Assembly (NCBI RefSeq): GCF_001510645.1
Contig: NZ_LMVB01000001.1
Location: 1,416,436 to 1,480,435 of the forward strand
Origin: Paenibacillus sp. FJAT-29882
GTDB lineage: Bacteria > Bacillota > Bacilli > Bacillales > DSM-1321
Length of the DNA: 64,000 nucleotides
Reading direction: 5' to 3'
In this document: piece after piece, positions 25,807 to 35,520 of the stretch
Numbering within the stretch: position 1 is the first letter of the stretch
Layout of the letters: every line of letters begins with the position of its first letter
Notes under the pieces: generated by a model
Told to the model about the DNA's origin: nothing
The model's database searches: none
What the model saw: only the letters and a program-made list of their open reading frames with translations
Translations under genes and position numbers: made by a program

Positions 25807-27066
25807 ATTTTTGAAAACAGGAATCCGATCACGGTAAAAGAAGCAATCTCAAGAATTATGAAAAAAGTAGATAAAATCCAAAGTGAAACGATCCCACTAT
25901 CTGAAGCGGCAGGGCGTATTTTAGCAGAACCTGTATTGGCGAACCATGATGTCCCGCCATTTAACCGTTCTATTTATGACGGTTTTGCGGTTCGTTCTGT
26001 AGATACAACAGGAGCATCCAGTCATTCACCAATTGCTTTTACAGTGATTGATCGTATTGCTGCAGGTGATGTGTCGACCGCACTGCTTGGCAAAAATAAA
26101 GCAGCCCGTATCATGACGGGTGCTGAACTACCGAAAGAATCGGATGCGGTGGTTATGCTTGAGCAAACAGTTAGTGGTGAACATTCATTTACAATTCGCA
26201 AGACGTTTACTCAACTTGAAAATGTATCCTTAAAAGGAGAAGATGCAAAAAAAGGTGAAGTCATTATTGAAAAAGGGTCCCATGTTACTCCAGGCGTGAT
26301 TGCTGTTTTGGCGACGTTTGGCTATACGCATGTGAAAGTGGCGAAACGACCCGTTGTTGGTTTGCTTGTTACTGGCTCTGAATTACTGGATGTGTCAACT
26401 CAGCTTAAACCAGGGAAAATTCGTAATTCTAACGGTCCGATGATAATAGCCCAGCTCAAGAGACTGGGTGTGGAGCCCAGATGGCTAGGTGTATTGAATG
26501 ATGATGTAGAGGCCTGTTATTTATCAGTTAAGCAAGCGGCAAAAGATTGCGATGCGGTAATTACAACAGGGGGCGTGTCGGTAGGTGACTTTGATTACTT
26601 ACCAGCTGTTTATGAAAGGATGGGGGCGGAAGTCCTATTTAATAAAGTAAAAATGCGTCCAGGTAGTGTGACAACTGTTGCACATACTGATCATGTTTTA
26701 TTATTTGGCTTGTCTGGAAATCCTAGTTCCAGTTTTGTCGGATTTGAATTGTTTGTCAGACCAGCGCTTTTGGCTATGAGCGGTTCAAATAAGCCGTATT
26801 TACCTTATAATAAAGCAGTTTTACAGGAAGATTTACAAGACAATCCGTTTACGCAATTTATCCGGGCTGTCTACGAATCAAGTCCAACAGGCGCAATCAT
26901 TAATCCTGCCGGTTTTAATAAATCGAACTCTGTTACTTCGATCGCACGAGGCAATTCGTTCATAGTTCTACCAGGCGGAACACACGGATATAAGAAAGGG
27001 GAAATAGTAGACGTCTTGTTACTTGGCGTGGATGAAGGCGGAGAAAACTGGGTCATACATGAGTAA
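25807..27066 (+). CDS. moeA: molybdopterin molybdenumtransferase, apparent AUU start
   Basis: Inserts molybdenum into adenylylated molybdopterin. Family motifs include NRSIYDGFAVRS, LVTGSELL and GGVSVGDFDYLP. Homologues begin M(V/L)EKR.PI.V.EA; here the equivalent residues F-E-N-R-N-P-I-T-V follow an ATT at 25807. GGAGG lies nine bases before that ATT. No ATG, GTG or TTG occurs in frame between 25723 and there. The next ATG (25858) would delete conserved N-terminus, and the GTG at 25705 would add 34 unrelated residues. I therefore infer initiation at AUU, giving 419 residues. It lies 195 bp after moeB. Confidence 0.9.
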   Translation: MFENRNPITVKEAISRIMKKVDKIQSETIPLSEAAGRILAEPVLANHDVPPFNRSIYDGFAVRSVDTTGASSHSPIAFTVIDRIAAGDVSTALLGKNKAARIMTGAELPKESDAVVMLEQTVSGEHSFTIRKTFTQLENVSLKGEDAKKGEVIIEKGSHVTPGVIAVLATFGYTHVKVAKRPVVGLLVTGSELLDVSTQLKPGKIRNSNGPMIIAQLKRLGVEPRWLGVLNDDVEACYLSVKQAAKDCDAVITTGGVSVGDFDYLPAVYERMGAEVLFNKVKMRPGSVTTVAHTDHVLLFGLSGNPSSSFVGFELFVRPALLAMSGSNKPYLPYNKAVLQEDLQDNPFTQFIRAVYESSPTGAIINPAGFNKSNSVTSIARGNSFIVLPGGTHGYKKGEIVDVLLLGVDEGGENWVIHE

Positions 27067-27121
27067 GAAGCAGTTAAATTTCCGGACGGTCCACCCCAAA
27101 AATCTTTAGACGGAGGAAAAG

Positions 27122-27550
27122 ATGAACCTATTTGAAGTTACGCCAGAAGTGTTATGTCCTAATCGTTATTTACAATACGTGACACATGCAGAAGTAGGTG
27201 CAGTGACGCTGTTTTCCGGTATTGTCAGAGAGTGGACGAATGGAAAACGAACGCTGTTTTTAGAATATGAAGCTTATGTACCAATGGCTGAGAAAATGCT
27301 TACCGAAATTGGAGCTGACATTCAAAGGAAGTGGCCGGGAACTCGTATCGCAATTGCCCATCGAATCGGAAAATTGCAAATTTCTGAAACTGCGGTAATC
27401 ATAGCTGTATCTTCGCCGCACCGACAAATAGCATATGAAGCTAATGAATTTGCAATTGAACAAATTAAGAAACTCGTCCCAATTTGGAAAAAAGAAATTT
27501 GGGAAGATGGTGAAAAGTGGGTGGGTGGGCAAACATATAAACCGTTGTGA
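27122..27550 (+). CDS. moaE: molybdopterin synthase catalytic subunit
   Basis: The large subunit of molybdopterin synthase, which transfers two sulfurs from MoaD thiocarboxylate to precursor Z (cPMP). The family stretch AVTLFSGIVREW is near residues 28-39. AHRIGKLQISETAVIIAVSS follows at about 80-99, and the active-site lysine region PIWKKEIWEDGEKWV lies near the C-terminus. At 142 residues it is slightly short but complete. GGAGG precedes the ATG. moaD follows 11 bp later. Confidence 0.93.
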   Translation: MNLFEVTPEVLCPNRYLQYVTHAEVGAVTLFSGIVREWTNGKRTLFLEYEAYVPMAEKMLTEIGADIQRKWPGTRIAIAHRIGKLQISETAVIIAVSSPHRQIAYEANEFAIEQIKKLVPIWKKEIWEDGEKWVGGQTYKPL

Positions 27551-27561
27551 GGTGGGGAACG

Positions 27562-27795
27562 ATGATTCATCTTTATTATTTTGCACAAATCAAAGAATTG
27601 ACTCAAAAAAAAGAAGAAACGATTTTATGGGCAGATGGGACAGTCGCAGAGCTTGTCAAATGGGCGGATGAGACTTATCCGGGATTTACAGACTATTCAT
27701 GGCAAGTCGCAGTAAATGAAGAATATGTATTAGAAACAGAACAAATAAATCCGGGTGATACTGTCGCTTTCATTCCTCCGGTAAGTGGTGGGTAA
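27562..27795 (+). CDS. moaD: molybdopterin synthase sulfur carrier subunit
   Basis: A ubiquitin-fold sulfur carrier of 77 residues ending in PPVSGG. The terminal Gly-Gly is activated by MoeB and thiocarboxylated, then donates sulfur in the MoaE active site. The ATG at 27562 with GAGGTGGGG upstream gives the usual MIHLYYFA start; an in-frame GTG five codons earlier is within the ribosome binding site. Confidence 0.93.
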   Translation: MIHLYYFAQIKELTQKKEETILWADGTVAELVKWADETYPGFTDYSWQVAVNEEYVLETEQINPGDTVAFIPPVSGG

Positions 27796-27822
27796 AATGA
27801 ATCAGAATCGTAAAGGACTGAT

Positions 27823-28839
27823 ATGATGAAACAACCGCTTACAGATACCTTAAACAGGCCTTTGCACGATTTACGCATTTCAGTAACTGACCGCTGCAAT
27901 TTTCGCTGCACGTACTGCATGCCGAAAGAAGTGTTTGGTGATAAGTATGTGTTTTTGCCAAAAAGTGAATTATTATCCTTTGAAGAAATGACAAGACTTG
28001 CTTCGGTCTTTGTTCAAATGGGTGTAAAAAAGATTCGGCTGACTGGTGGTGAACCATTGCTACGTAACGATTTGCCAGAATTCATCAAGATGCTCAAGGA
28101 TTTAGAAGGGCTAAAGGACATTGGTTTGACAACGAATGGATTGCTTTTGAATAAATACGGAAAAGCTCTTTATGAGGCAGGACTGCGGCGCTTGAATATT
28201 AGCCTTGATGCATTATCCAAAGAAATATTCAGCAAAATGAACGGTCGTGGTATCAATCCAGCTCTAATCCTTGAGAATATCGAGTATGCCAAAAATCTCG
28301 GTTTTTCAGTAAAAGTTAATATGGTCGTCCAAAGAGGTGTCAATGAACAAGAAATTATTCCGATGAGTGCTTATTTTAAAGAGAAAAATATTACGCTTCG
28401 GTTTATTGAATTCATGGATGTTGGCAATGATAACGACTGGAGTTTTCAGAAAGTAGTTTCGAAAAAAGACATTTTAAGTGAATTGCTCAATCAATATCAA
28501 TTGATTCCTGTGGATGCTGATTATTTCGGTGAAGTGGCTGAGCGCTATCGTTATGAAAATAGTGAAGTAGAAATCGGCTTTATACCGTCTGTCTCTAAAT
28601 CCTTTTGCTCATCTTGTACACGGGCACGTTTATCATCGGACGGAAAATTGTATACGTGTTTATTTGCGTCAAACGGTTATGATTTGCGGGAACTTCTTCG
28701 GGAAAATGCGACAAGTGACGAACTGTCTAATGCAATTTGGCAAGTATGGACTAACCGGACAGATCGCTATTCAGACGAACGGACAGATCTTCAGGCAATA
28801 AGTCGTAAGAAAATCGGTATGTCTTATATTGGTGGCTGA
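27823..28839 (+). CDS. moaA: GTP 3',8-cyclase, radical SAM
   Basis: Catalyses the first step of molybdenum cofactor synthesis, converting GTP to 3',8-cyclo-GTP, which MoaC turns into cPMP. The radical-SAM motif CNFRCTYC (about 25-32) binds one 4Fe-4S cluster. The C-terminal cluster cysteines are in [21 protein letters not shown]. The protein ends in Gly-Gly, which is needed for MoaA activity. It has 338 residues, normal length. AAAGGA precedes the paired ATGATG. Confidence 0.96.
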   Translation: MMKQPLTDTLNRPLHDLRISVTDRCNFRCTYCMPKEVFGDKYVFLPKSELLSFEEMTRLASVFVQMGVKKIRLTGGEPLLRNDLPEFIKMLKDLEGLKDIGLTTNGLLLNKYGKALYEAGLRRLNISLDALSKEIFSKMNGRGINPALILENIEYAKNLGFSVKVNMVVQRGVNEQEIIPMSAYFKEKNITLRFIEFMDVGNDNDWSFQKVVSKKDILSELLNQYQLIPVDADYFGEVAERYRYENSEVEIGFIPSVSKSFCSSCTRARLSSDGKLYTCLFASNGYDLRELLRENATSDELSNAIWQVWTNRTDRYSDERTDLQAISRKKIGMSYIGG

Positions 28840-28880
28840 ATACATTGATGTTGGACCTTATTGAAAAAAGGGAGTGTGAA

Positions 28881-29381
28881 ATGATAGAATTTACGCATTT
28901 CAATGAACAGGGTCGTGCTAGAATGGTCGATATTACTAAAAAACATGAAACGAGTCGAACAGCCATAGCCCAATCCAGTCTTCTATTAACAGATGAAATA
29001 TACAAAAAAATTGCGAATGGTTCGATGGAAAAAGGAGACGTTCTTGCTGTTGCCCAAGTTGCAGGAATTATGGCGGCGAAACAAACGAGCCATATTATCC
29101 CGATGTGCCACCCGATTGCTTTAACTAGCATCGATATAGTTTTTCACTGGGAAAGGACAGAAGATGCTTACCGATTAAATATTAAATGTTCTGCAAAAAC
29201 GAAGGGGAACACAGGTGTTGAAATGGAGGCGCTCACTGCAGCTTCCGTTTGTGCCTTAACCGTATATGACATGTGTAAATCTATTCACAAAAGAATCATC
29301 ATCGGACCGACATTTTTAGTTAGTAAGACAGGCGGTGAGAGTGGTGATTATAGTAGAAATGAATATACAAAGTCTGTATAA
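28881..29381 (+). CDS. moaC: cyclic pyranopterin monophosphate synthase
   Basis: Converts 3',8-cyclo-GTP to cPMP together with MoaA. The family segments are clear: [16 protein letters not shown] near 12, [10 protein letters not shown] near 73, [12 protein letters not shown] near 112 and YDMCK near 131 with the catalytic Asp and Lys. The loop usually written GGKSGD reads GGESGD here, a conspicuous but not clearly inactivating change. The ATG at 28881 follows GGGAG; the longer frame from 28845 has no site. The product is 166 residues. It is the last gene of the plus-strand moa run. Confidence 0.93.
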   Translation: MIEFTHFNEQGRARMVDITKKHETSRTAIAQSSLLLTDEIYKKIANGSMEKGDVLAVAQVAGIMAAKQTSHIIPMCHPIALTSIDIVFHWERTEDAYRLNIKCSAKTKGNTGVEMEALTAASVCALTVYDMCKSIHKRIIIGPTFLVSKTGGESGDYSRNEYTKSV

Positions 29382-29537
29382 CGGGAAATATTACTTACTA
29401 TGAAGCGCGCTACATTTGCCTTTTCATAATGAACAATTTTGCGAAAATTGGATTTTGGATACTGTCTCGATAAAAGTAGATTTTCTGCTTAGTAGATGGG
29501 CAAAATTAATAACCTGTGAAGGTCCGTCCCTTCAGTT

Positions 29538-29573
29538 ACAAAACGCTTAGCTAATTATTGCTAAGCGTTTTGT
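29538..29573. terminator. bidirectional terminator between moaC and the modB relic
   Basis: ACAAAACGCTTAGC and GCTAAGCGTTTTGT form a perfect 14-bp stem with A/T-rich flanks. Confidence 0.85.
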
Positions 29574-29585
29574 ATTGGATAGGCG

Positions 29586-30231
29586 CTAGTATGAATCATT
29601 TCGTTTGTTAAGTATTTGAAGTAGTCCAAGTAAAATAAAAGCTAATGTGATGCTAACTAAAACGTAGCTGGAGGCAAGTTTGGTGTCGCCGGACTCTACG
29701 GCAATATAAATCGCGGTAGGAATTGTTTGCGTTTTACCGGGAAGGTTGCCGGCGAACATAAGTGTTGCTCCAAATTCGCCGAGTGCACGGGTAAAGCTCA
29801 AAACGCCGCCAGCAACAAGAGCATTACTAGATCAAGGAATTGAAATTTTCGTGAAAACGATCCAATTAGAAGCCCCATCTACTTTTGCGGCATTTTCGAT
29901 ATCTTTATTAACTATTGTGAACCCTGCTTTGGCTGATTGAAACATGAGCGGAAATGCGACGACGCTTGCAGCTATTATTGCAGCAAAGGGGGTGAACAGG
30001 ATGGTACTTCCTGTCCAAGTTTGCTCCAAAGATTAAAATTAATGAGAAACCAATTACAGAAGGTGGTAAAACGAGTGGTGGCATTAGTATTGTTTCAAGT
30101 ATGATTTTTCCTTTAAATGATTTTACAGTGAACAACTTACCTACTAATACTCCACGGATAAAAACAGCAAGAGCTGCTGAAAATGAAACGATTAACGATA
30201 ATTGAATGGGAAAAAAGTAATGCTGGTCCAT
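29586..30231 (-). pseudogene. modB: decayed molybdate ABC permease modB
   Basis: Three minus-strand pieces rebuild a ModB permease. The first (from 30231) carries the N-terminal helices and LMPPLVLPPSVIGFSLILIFG. After a frameshift near 30025-30040 the second reads LFTPFAAIIAASVVAFPLMFQSAKAGF. It ends at an in-frame TGA near 29829-29831, after ISIP. The third resumes as LSFTRALGEFGATLMFAGN, the permease EAA-type loop. Two independent lesions make function very unlikely unless both are sequence errors. No modC gene is visible. Confidence 0.85.
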
Positions 30232-30257
30232 AAACTTCCACCTTCAATTTTTAAACT

Positions 30258-30398
30258 TTATTTTGAAGTAATCGACATAAACCCGTTCTGTGAAAAAATA
30301 TTTTGTACATCTGAATTATACAGAAATTTGATAAATGGTTCTGCCTCTTTCTTATTAGTACTGTTTTCGACTATCCCTCCGTAATTTTGGATAAATGT
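30258..30398 (-). pseudogene. modA: C-terminal fragment of molybdate-binding protein modA
   Basis: About 46 codons, opening after a stop at 30399-30401, read like the end of a ModA solute-binding protein: ENSTNKKEAEPFIKFLYNSD, then VQNIF and NGFMSITSK before the stop. Start, signal peptide and most of the protein are missing. It lies 27 bp upstream of the modB relic in the usual modA-modB order. Confidence 0.7.
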
Positions 30399-30417
30399 TC
30401 AATAGATCAGCCCCATT

Positions 30418-30936
30418 TTAGATAGTGAATAAATCTTTTCTAATTTCACGAACCACATGTCTGAGTTCTGGAAGAATTAACTTTTCCATTGCCAGTTTAA
30501 CTGCACCTACTGATCCAGGTGTGCAAAAAATCGCTGTATTGCTTGAGACACCGGCGATTGCTCGAGATAGGATAGCAGCAGAACCGATATCTTCCAGATA
30601 GCTAATAACACGGAAAATCTCACCAAATCCGATCATTTCTTTATCTAATAAAGGTTGAATACTTTCAATCGTTACATCTCTTTTAGCAAGTCCCGTTCCA
30701 CCATTTAGTAAAATTACATCTACCATTTGATCAATGCATCCGGAATGAAAGGCCTGTACGATTTCTGTTTTTTCATCTGCAACAAGTTCATAAGCTGTCA
30801 CATTATGGTCATATTTTAAAAGCATTTCTTTCATTAACTTGCCGCTGTAATCCGTATCAATTGTTCTGGAATCACTGACTGTTATAATTTTACAATTGAT
30901 AATGTCTTGCGCTTCTTGTTTAAGTTCGTTTGACAT
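30418..30936 (-). CDS. moaB: MoaB/MogA-type molybdopterin adenylyltransferase
   Basis: A MogA/MoaB-family protein that binds molybdopterin; several members adenylate it before metal insertion by MoeA. The 172 residues include TVSDSRTIDTDYSGKLM near 20 and the molybdopterin-binding LNGGTGLAKRDVT near 78-90. AGGAGG precedes the ATG. It is transcribed toward the mod relics and away from the FUSC gene, so it was probably once the first gene of a moaB-modA-modB unit. Confidence 0.92.
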   Translation of the reverse strand: MSNELKQEAQDIINCKIITVSDSRTIDTDYSGKLMKEMLLKYDHNVTAYELVADEKTEIVQAFHSGCIDQMVDVILLNGGTGLAKRDVTIESIQPLLDKEMIGFGEIFRVISYLEDIGSAAILSRAIAGVSSNTAIFCTPGSVGAVKLAMEKLILPELRHVVREIRKDLFTI

Positions 30937-31057
30937 GACAGCCTCCTTATCCTCTTACAGTGTTTATATATGCCAAGATAAAAAAATAAGAACTGGCTGA
31001 ATGGGTATCCTTTATAACGAATCATCTACTTTTATGAAAAATGGGGTCATATTTCGA

Positions 31058-32074
31058 ATGAAAAATAACAAACAATTAAAAAAACAAATGGAAAATAAGG
31101 CACTTCTTATTTTGAAAATGGCTCTTGCTTCCGCTCTGTCTTGGGAGATTGCTAAATTAGCTGGATCACATCATCCTTATTTGGCGCCGATTTCAGTCAT
31201 TCTATGTTTACAAACGACGATTAAACGGTCCATTCGCTTTTCCTATCATCGAATGGTCGGGACGATTATTGGTATTTCAATGGTCATGCTTTTTGCTCCA
31301 CACTTAAAAGTAAATGGCTGGACAATTGGAGCACTCATTCTTATCGCTTGTTTTGTCGCAAAATGGTTAAAAACTGATGAAACGGCTATCCATCAAGTCG
31401 CACTAACGGTACTTCTCGTTTTTGTTTTAGGGCATAAATCTGGTAATTATCCAATAGATCGTTTCCGTGATACGTTGATTGGTGCGATTGTTGCTGTTAT
31501 ATTACATATGCTCATATACCCACCGAATTTCACAGGACAGGTTTCAAAAAGCATCGATCATTTCGCTGATCAATTAACAACAATCTTTAGTAAAGTATCA
31601 GAGTGGACCAAGTCTGGTCTTAAGAAAAACATCGGCTACACCTTACAAACAGAGACAAATCGAGTACTCCAAGAGCTTCACGAAACTAAGAATCTTATGA
31701 AAGATGCCGCAGATAGCCTTTCATATAATCCATTTGCGAAAAGAAGTAAGAAGGATCTGAAAAGTTTTCAACAAAGGCTACATTACCTTACTCAAAGTTA
31801 TTCTTATCTTTCAAATATTGTCGGGATACTAACCGCTTGGTCTGAAGCGGGAACAATAACTCCAGTCCAACAAGCTTTATGGTCTGACCAGATCAAAGCA
31901 TTAATCCCTTTATTCCAGACAAAAGAAAACCCGATTGTGTTTCGTCTATCGGGTGATGCATTACAGGTTGTCATTCCTGCTAATCTTGAAGAACAGCAAT
32001 TTCATATTTCTTTATTTTACGAAACGCGAAGCTTATTGAAAAAACTAGGTCAGCTGCCTAGCAACAAAGGTTAA
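31058..32074 (+). CDS. FUSC/aromatic acid exporter-type membrane protein
   Basis: A membrane protein of the FUSC (fusaric acid resistance, YqjA-like) superfamily. Four or five hydrophobic segments lie in about the first 140 residues (ALASALSWEIAKL, YLAPISVILCL). A cytoplasmic helical domain of about 190 residues follows. Family members export aromatic acids or affect envelope homeostasis. The start is uncertain: ATGs at 31001, 31034 and 31058 are in frame with weak sites; I chose the last, which follows TGGGGTC. Its 3' end overlaps the truncated end of the converging laccase relic. Confidence 0.75.
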   Translation: MKNNKQLKKQMENKALLILKMALASALSWEIAKLAGSHHPYLAPISVILCLQTTIKRSIRFSYHRMVGTIIGISMVMLFAPHLKVNGWTIGALILIACFVAKWLKTDETAIHQVALTVLLVFVLGHKSGNYPIDRFRDTLIGAIVAVILHMLIYPPNFTGQVSKSIDHFADQLTTIFSKVSEWTKSGLKKNIGYTLQTETNRVLQELHETKNLMKDAADSLSYNPFAKRSKKDLKSFQQRLHYLTQSYSYLSNIVGILTAWSEAGTITPVQQALWSDQIKALIPLFQTKENPIVFRLSGDALQVVIPANLEEQQFHISLFYETRSLLKKLGQLPSNKG

Positions 32075-33459
32075 TTCGGTGGCAGAATGCGGTGGAATAG
32101 GACGACTCGTGTATTTGATTTTCTTTGTTTGCTTATAATAATCTACATCGAAAGAGCATCGGTCAAGAAGTTGAAATTGAACAAGATGAATATGGATGGG
32201 GTGGTCATCTCCGTCCGTATTAATGAAATTCCAAATCTCAGTCGAACCAACATGTGGATGTTCAGTAATCGGATCATCCCATTTTTTTTGATCAAGAAGA
32301 AATAAAGGTCTCCCGTACTGATCCTTCTCCTCACTTAATTGTAGATATCTATGATTGCTTGCTGTATATTCAGCTGGCCATTCAATAGAACCCATAAAGG
32401 CCGGTATAACGCTTGTATCGATATTGGAAAGCGGTTTTGTAACTCGAAATTGCATAATAATCCCCGTTGAATCTGGATCCACAGGATCTCCAATAGGAAA
32501 ATGAGTAGGGGCATCATTTTTTAGTGTAATCATTTTACCGCCAAGATTTGAAAAATCAATAATCACATCTAATCGCTCTGCAGGTGCGAGCAACAACGAT
32601 TTCATCCCAATCGGTTTCTCAAGAAAGCCACTATCCGTGCCGATTTGGTAAAATAACTGATCGGAATCCAATGTTAAGCGAAAGAAGCGTGCGTTCGCTG
32701 CATTTAATAAACGAAAGCGATACTTACGCGGCGCAACATTAAGATATGGCCAAACCTTCCCATTTACAACAATTGTATCACCAAAAAAAGAAGGGACTAT
32801 TGAAGGGATTATCCCAGAAACATTGTCCTTAGGCTACTCTGGATAGGCTGAGGAGCCATCCTCCCTAAATGAACGATCCTGAAGTAATAAAGGAATTTCA
32901 TACTTGCCACTTGGCAGATTTAACGATTGCTCGTGCCAATCGTGGATTAGATAAAGTCCTGCCAAACCAGCATAAATATTTAATCGCGTTAACCCGATTG
33001 CATGATCATGATACCAAAGTGCACGGGAACTTTGCTGATTATCATATTCATACACACTTTTTCTCAAAATGATCCGAATTTGTCGAATCCTTTTGAGAAC
33101 CATGCATCCGGATAACCGTCACTTTCTGGCTCTGTTTGACCACCATGAAGGTGGACAACTGTTCTTACATCAGGTATTTCCTTTTCTGCTCCATGTACGG
33201 TGTGATCAATTGGAAATAAATAGTGTTCTGGCAAATCATTCATCCACTTAACAAAAACCTTTTCACCTTGTACGACTTCAATCGTTGGCCCTGGATATAT
33301 GCCTTCATAGCCCCAAATGGTTGTTTCCGGCATGTCATGATGCAAAGCTTGCTTTGTTTCCTTCATGGTCACTTCATAATACGTATAATTCTCTGAGCGA
33401 AAAGTCGGCTTTAATACAGGCGGAATAGGCAGAGGATCCATAAATTTTCTCATATTCAT
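32045..33459 (-). pseudogene. decayed CotA-like multicopper oxidase (laccase)
   Basis: Minus-strand pieces assemble into a CotA-type oxidase, a spore-coat laccase in Bacillus. Copper-ligand motifs HLHGG, WYHDHA and HPIHIHLVQF are present. There are three lesions. A -1 frameshift near 33068 changes an expected FGSFW to a stop. An in-frame TAG lies at 32834-32836 after SAYPE. The 3' end is missing, so the final HCHxxxH type-1 copper motif is absent. It cannot make an active enzyme. GGGGGCGG precedes the ATG at 33459, so expression signals may persist. Confidence 0.9.
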
Positions 33460-33502
33460 GATTTAACCGCCCCCTACAAAGTCTTTTTACTATGTATATG
33501 TC

Positions 33503-33510
33503 TTGGTTAA
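33503..33510 (+). promoter_or_regulatory. candidate PucR box
   Basis: TTGGTTAA is the conserved core of the Bacillus PucR binding site (WWWCNTTGGTTAA). It lies 276 bp upstream of the puc-like operon and 44 bp upstream of the laccase relic; the five flanking consensus positions match poorly. The rest of 33460-33785 shows no gene. Confidence 0.3.
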
Positions 33511-33785
33511 GAAAAAAACTATCCATTCTAGGAATAGGGTGACCGTGAATATAAATAGGATAGAACGTTTTTGTATGAAGGACATAGGGACTTAGGCTTC
33601 GCGACTTACTAATCTAGCCAATCTACTATGTAGATATACGTACATTATTAAGAAAGTACTGCTAAATCCGGCTCCGCACCGCAACCATTGTGATTAGGCG
33701 AGTGTAACGTGCTGCAGGATGGATCCTTCAAAGTAAATGGTGACGTTTAGCGCTATAGGAGTTTTGAATGAGATGGGGGAATTAC

Positions 33786-34781
33786 ATGGAAGATATTTAT
33801 CGAATATTGGAAATGATTGACGATACAAGGAAAAAAGCATTAGCGACCGTTATTCGGGTTGCAGGATCGGCCTATAAAAAAGAAGGTTCTCAGATGCTTA
33901 TCTTTGAGGACGGAACGCAAATAGGCATGTTAAGTGCTGGTTGTTTAGAAACGGATTTGGCGATTCAAGCACAAGAAGTGTTGAAAAAACAAATAGCTAT
34001 TTTGCTTCAGTACGATATGAGCGAAGAAACTGATTTAGCGTGGGGCCAAGGGGCTGGCTGTAGTGGAATAATTGATATATTGCTTGAGCCAGTCAATGGA
34101 AAAGTTCAGGAGGATTTCATTTTAGTAAAGAAATTGCTAACTTCCAATCAAAAAGTAGTATGGTTGAAAAAGTATTCAGAAGCAGGGGAGTATATCTTTA
34201 TCCCAAGTGAAGATCAGGCATTTGGAAGGTGGTCAGGTCAAATACCTGAAATAAATTTTGATGTAAAAAGCGGAGTAATGACAAATCAGCCGATTTTTCA
34301 ACATACTTATCAGCCGAAACCACATTTAATTGTGTTCGGTGCAGGTCCTGATGCTAAACCACTCGTTTCTCTTGCAGCAGAAACTGGTTTTTCTGTAACT
34401 GTGTGTGATTGGCGGGAAGAGTTCTGTCAGCAGAAGGATTTTCCGGATGCAGATCAACTTTTTGTTGGCTTTCCAACTGAACTTATGAAAAAAATCTCGA
34501 TTTCTTCCGATGCCTTTGTTGTTATTATGTCGCATCATTTTCAACGGGACCAACAAATTCTTTTGTCATTAATAGATAAAGAGATAAGGTACTTAGGTAT
34601 TTTAGGTCCAAAAGAAAGGACAAAACGGCTTCTTAAGTGTGAAAACGTTCCAGAGTGGATTCATTCGCCAATTGGCTTACCGATTGGGGCTAAAGGCCCT
34701 TTTGAAATTGCGGTAAGTGTTTTAGCTGAAATGATTGAAGTATGGAGAAAACCTGTTCGTAAAAGAGTGGGATTTGTATGA
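33786..34781 (+). CDS. pucA: XdhC/PucA-type molybdenum hydroxylase maturation factor
   Basis: A cytosolic accessory protein that binds molybdenum cofactor, promotes its sulfuration and inserts it into xanthine dehydrogenase-type enzymes. The XdhC N-terminal domain shows ATVIRVAGSAYKKEGSQML and GMLSAGCLETDL (about 20-66). The Rossmann-like C-terminal domain includes LIVFGAGPDAKPL and the closing LPIGAKGPFEIAVSVLAEM. The ATG at 33786 follows GGGGGAATTAC, giving 331 residues. The stop overlaps the next gene by four bases. Confidence 0.88.
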   Translation: MEDIYRILEMIDDTRKKALATVIRVAGSAYKKEGSQMLIFEDGTQIGMLSAGCLETDLAIQAQEVLKKQIAILLQYDMSEETDLAWGQGAGCSGIIDILLEPVNGKVQEDFILVKKLLTSNQKVVWLKKYSEAGEYIFIPSEDQAFGRWSGQIPEINFDVKSGVMTNQPIFQHTYQPKPHLIVFGAGPDAKPLVSLAAETGFSVTVCDWREEFCQQKDFPDADQLFVGFPTELMKKISISSDAFVVIMSHHFQRDQQILLSLIDKEIRYLGILGPKERTKRLLKCENVPEWIHSPIGLPIGAKGPFEIAVSVLAEMIEVWRKPVRKRVGFV

Positions 34782-35398
34782 ATCATTCTAGTTTAGTGGG
34801 AATTTATCTAGCAGCAGGTAAAAGTAGCAGAATGGGTAGAGCTAAGCTTAATTTACCAGTTGGTAATCAATTCTTAGGAAGCATGGCTTTCAGGGCGGCG
34901 CTTGAGTCAAAACTTGATTGCACTATCGCTGTTACTCGGGAGGGAGATTCTCTTGAGTGGTTGGCACCTTTTTCGAAAAACAAGGGTTGGAGTTATTTGG
35001 AATGCCTAAAAGCTGATCGCGGCCAAAGTGCTTCACTTAAAGCAGGTGTAAGGATGGCGGCTGATATGGGTGCTACTGGCGTGGTTGTTTTACTTGCAGA
35101 TCAGCCCTTTATAACGAGCGAGATGATAAATCGCTTAGTTGATGAATTTAAAATCTCGCAAATGGGTTCTTATGTTTCTTTTTCACATGAAGGAATGATA
35201 AAGCCACCAGTCCTTTTTGCAAAGAGTTTCTTTCCAATGTTATTTGAATTAACAGGTGATCAAGGAGCTCGAACGGTTATTCGTGAGAAAATGAGAGAAC
35301 AAGGAAAACAAATTGAAATAAATAGTGATCTTCATTTTTTTGATATTGATACAGAGGAGGAATATCAACTTTTAATGCAACAGATGCGAAAAAAATAA
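34778..35398 (+). CDS. pucB: MobA/MocA-like nucleotidyltransferase (PucB-type)
   Basis: Probably attaches CMP (as MocA does) or another nucleotide to molybdopterin for the hydroxylase encoded next. The glycosyltransferase-A fold is marked by YLAAGKSSRMGRAKLNLP (about 10-27), GQSASLKAGV near 83 and LLADQPFIT near 105. The 206-residue length suits the PucB/MocA group rather than MobA. The start overlaps the pucA stop (ATGA), indicating translational coupling. Confidence 0.87.
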   Translation: MNHSSLVGIYLAAGKSSRMGRAKLNLPVGNQFLGSMAFRAALESKLDCTIAVTREGDSLEWLAPFSKNKGWSYLECLKADRGQSASLKAGVRMAADMGATGVVVLLADQPFITSEMINRLVDEFKISQMGSYVSFSHEGMIKPPVLFAKSFFPMLFELTGDQGARTVIREKMREQGKQIEINSDLHFFDIDTEEEYQLLMQQMRKK

Positions 35399-35520
35399 AA
35401 TAAGTAGCTGTATAGAAAAATCTTTAAAATTGGCAGATAACCTCTGACAATGCGGACGGCTAAAACTTACACGTCGAAACTTAGAAAAATACAAACTTTG
35501 AAGAAATCGGAGTGGTGAAA

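Noticed and set aside
32834..33103. Separate small genes within the laccase region
   Set aside because: The pieces join in order into one CotA-like protein, so they are fragments of a pseudogene.
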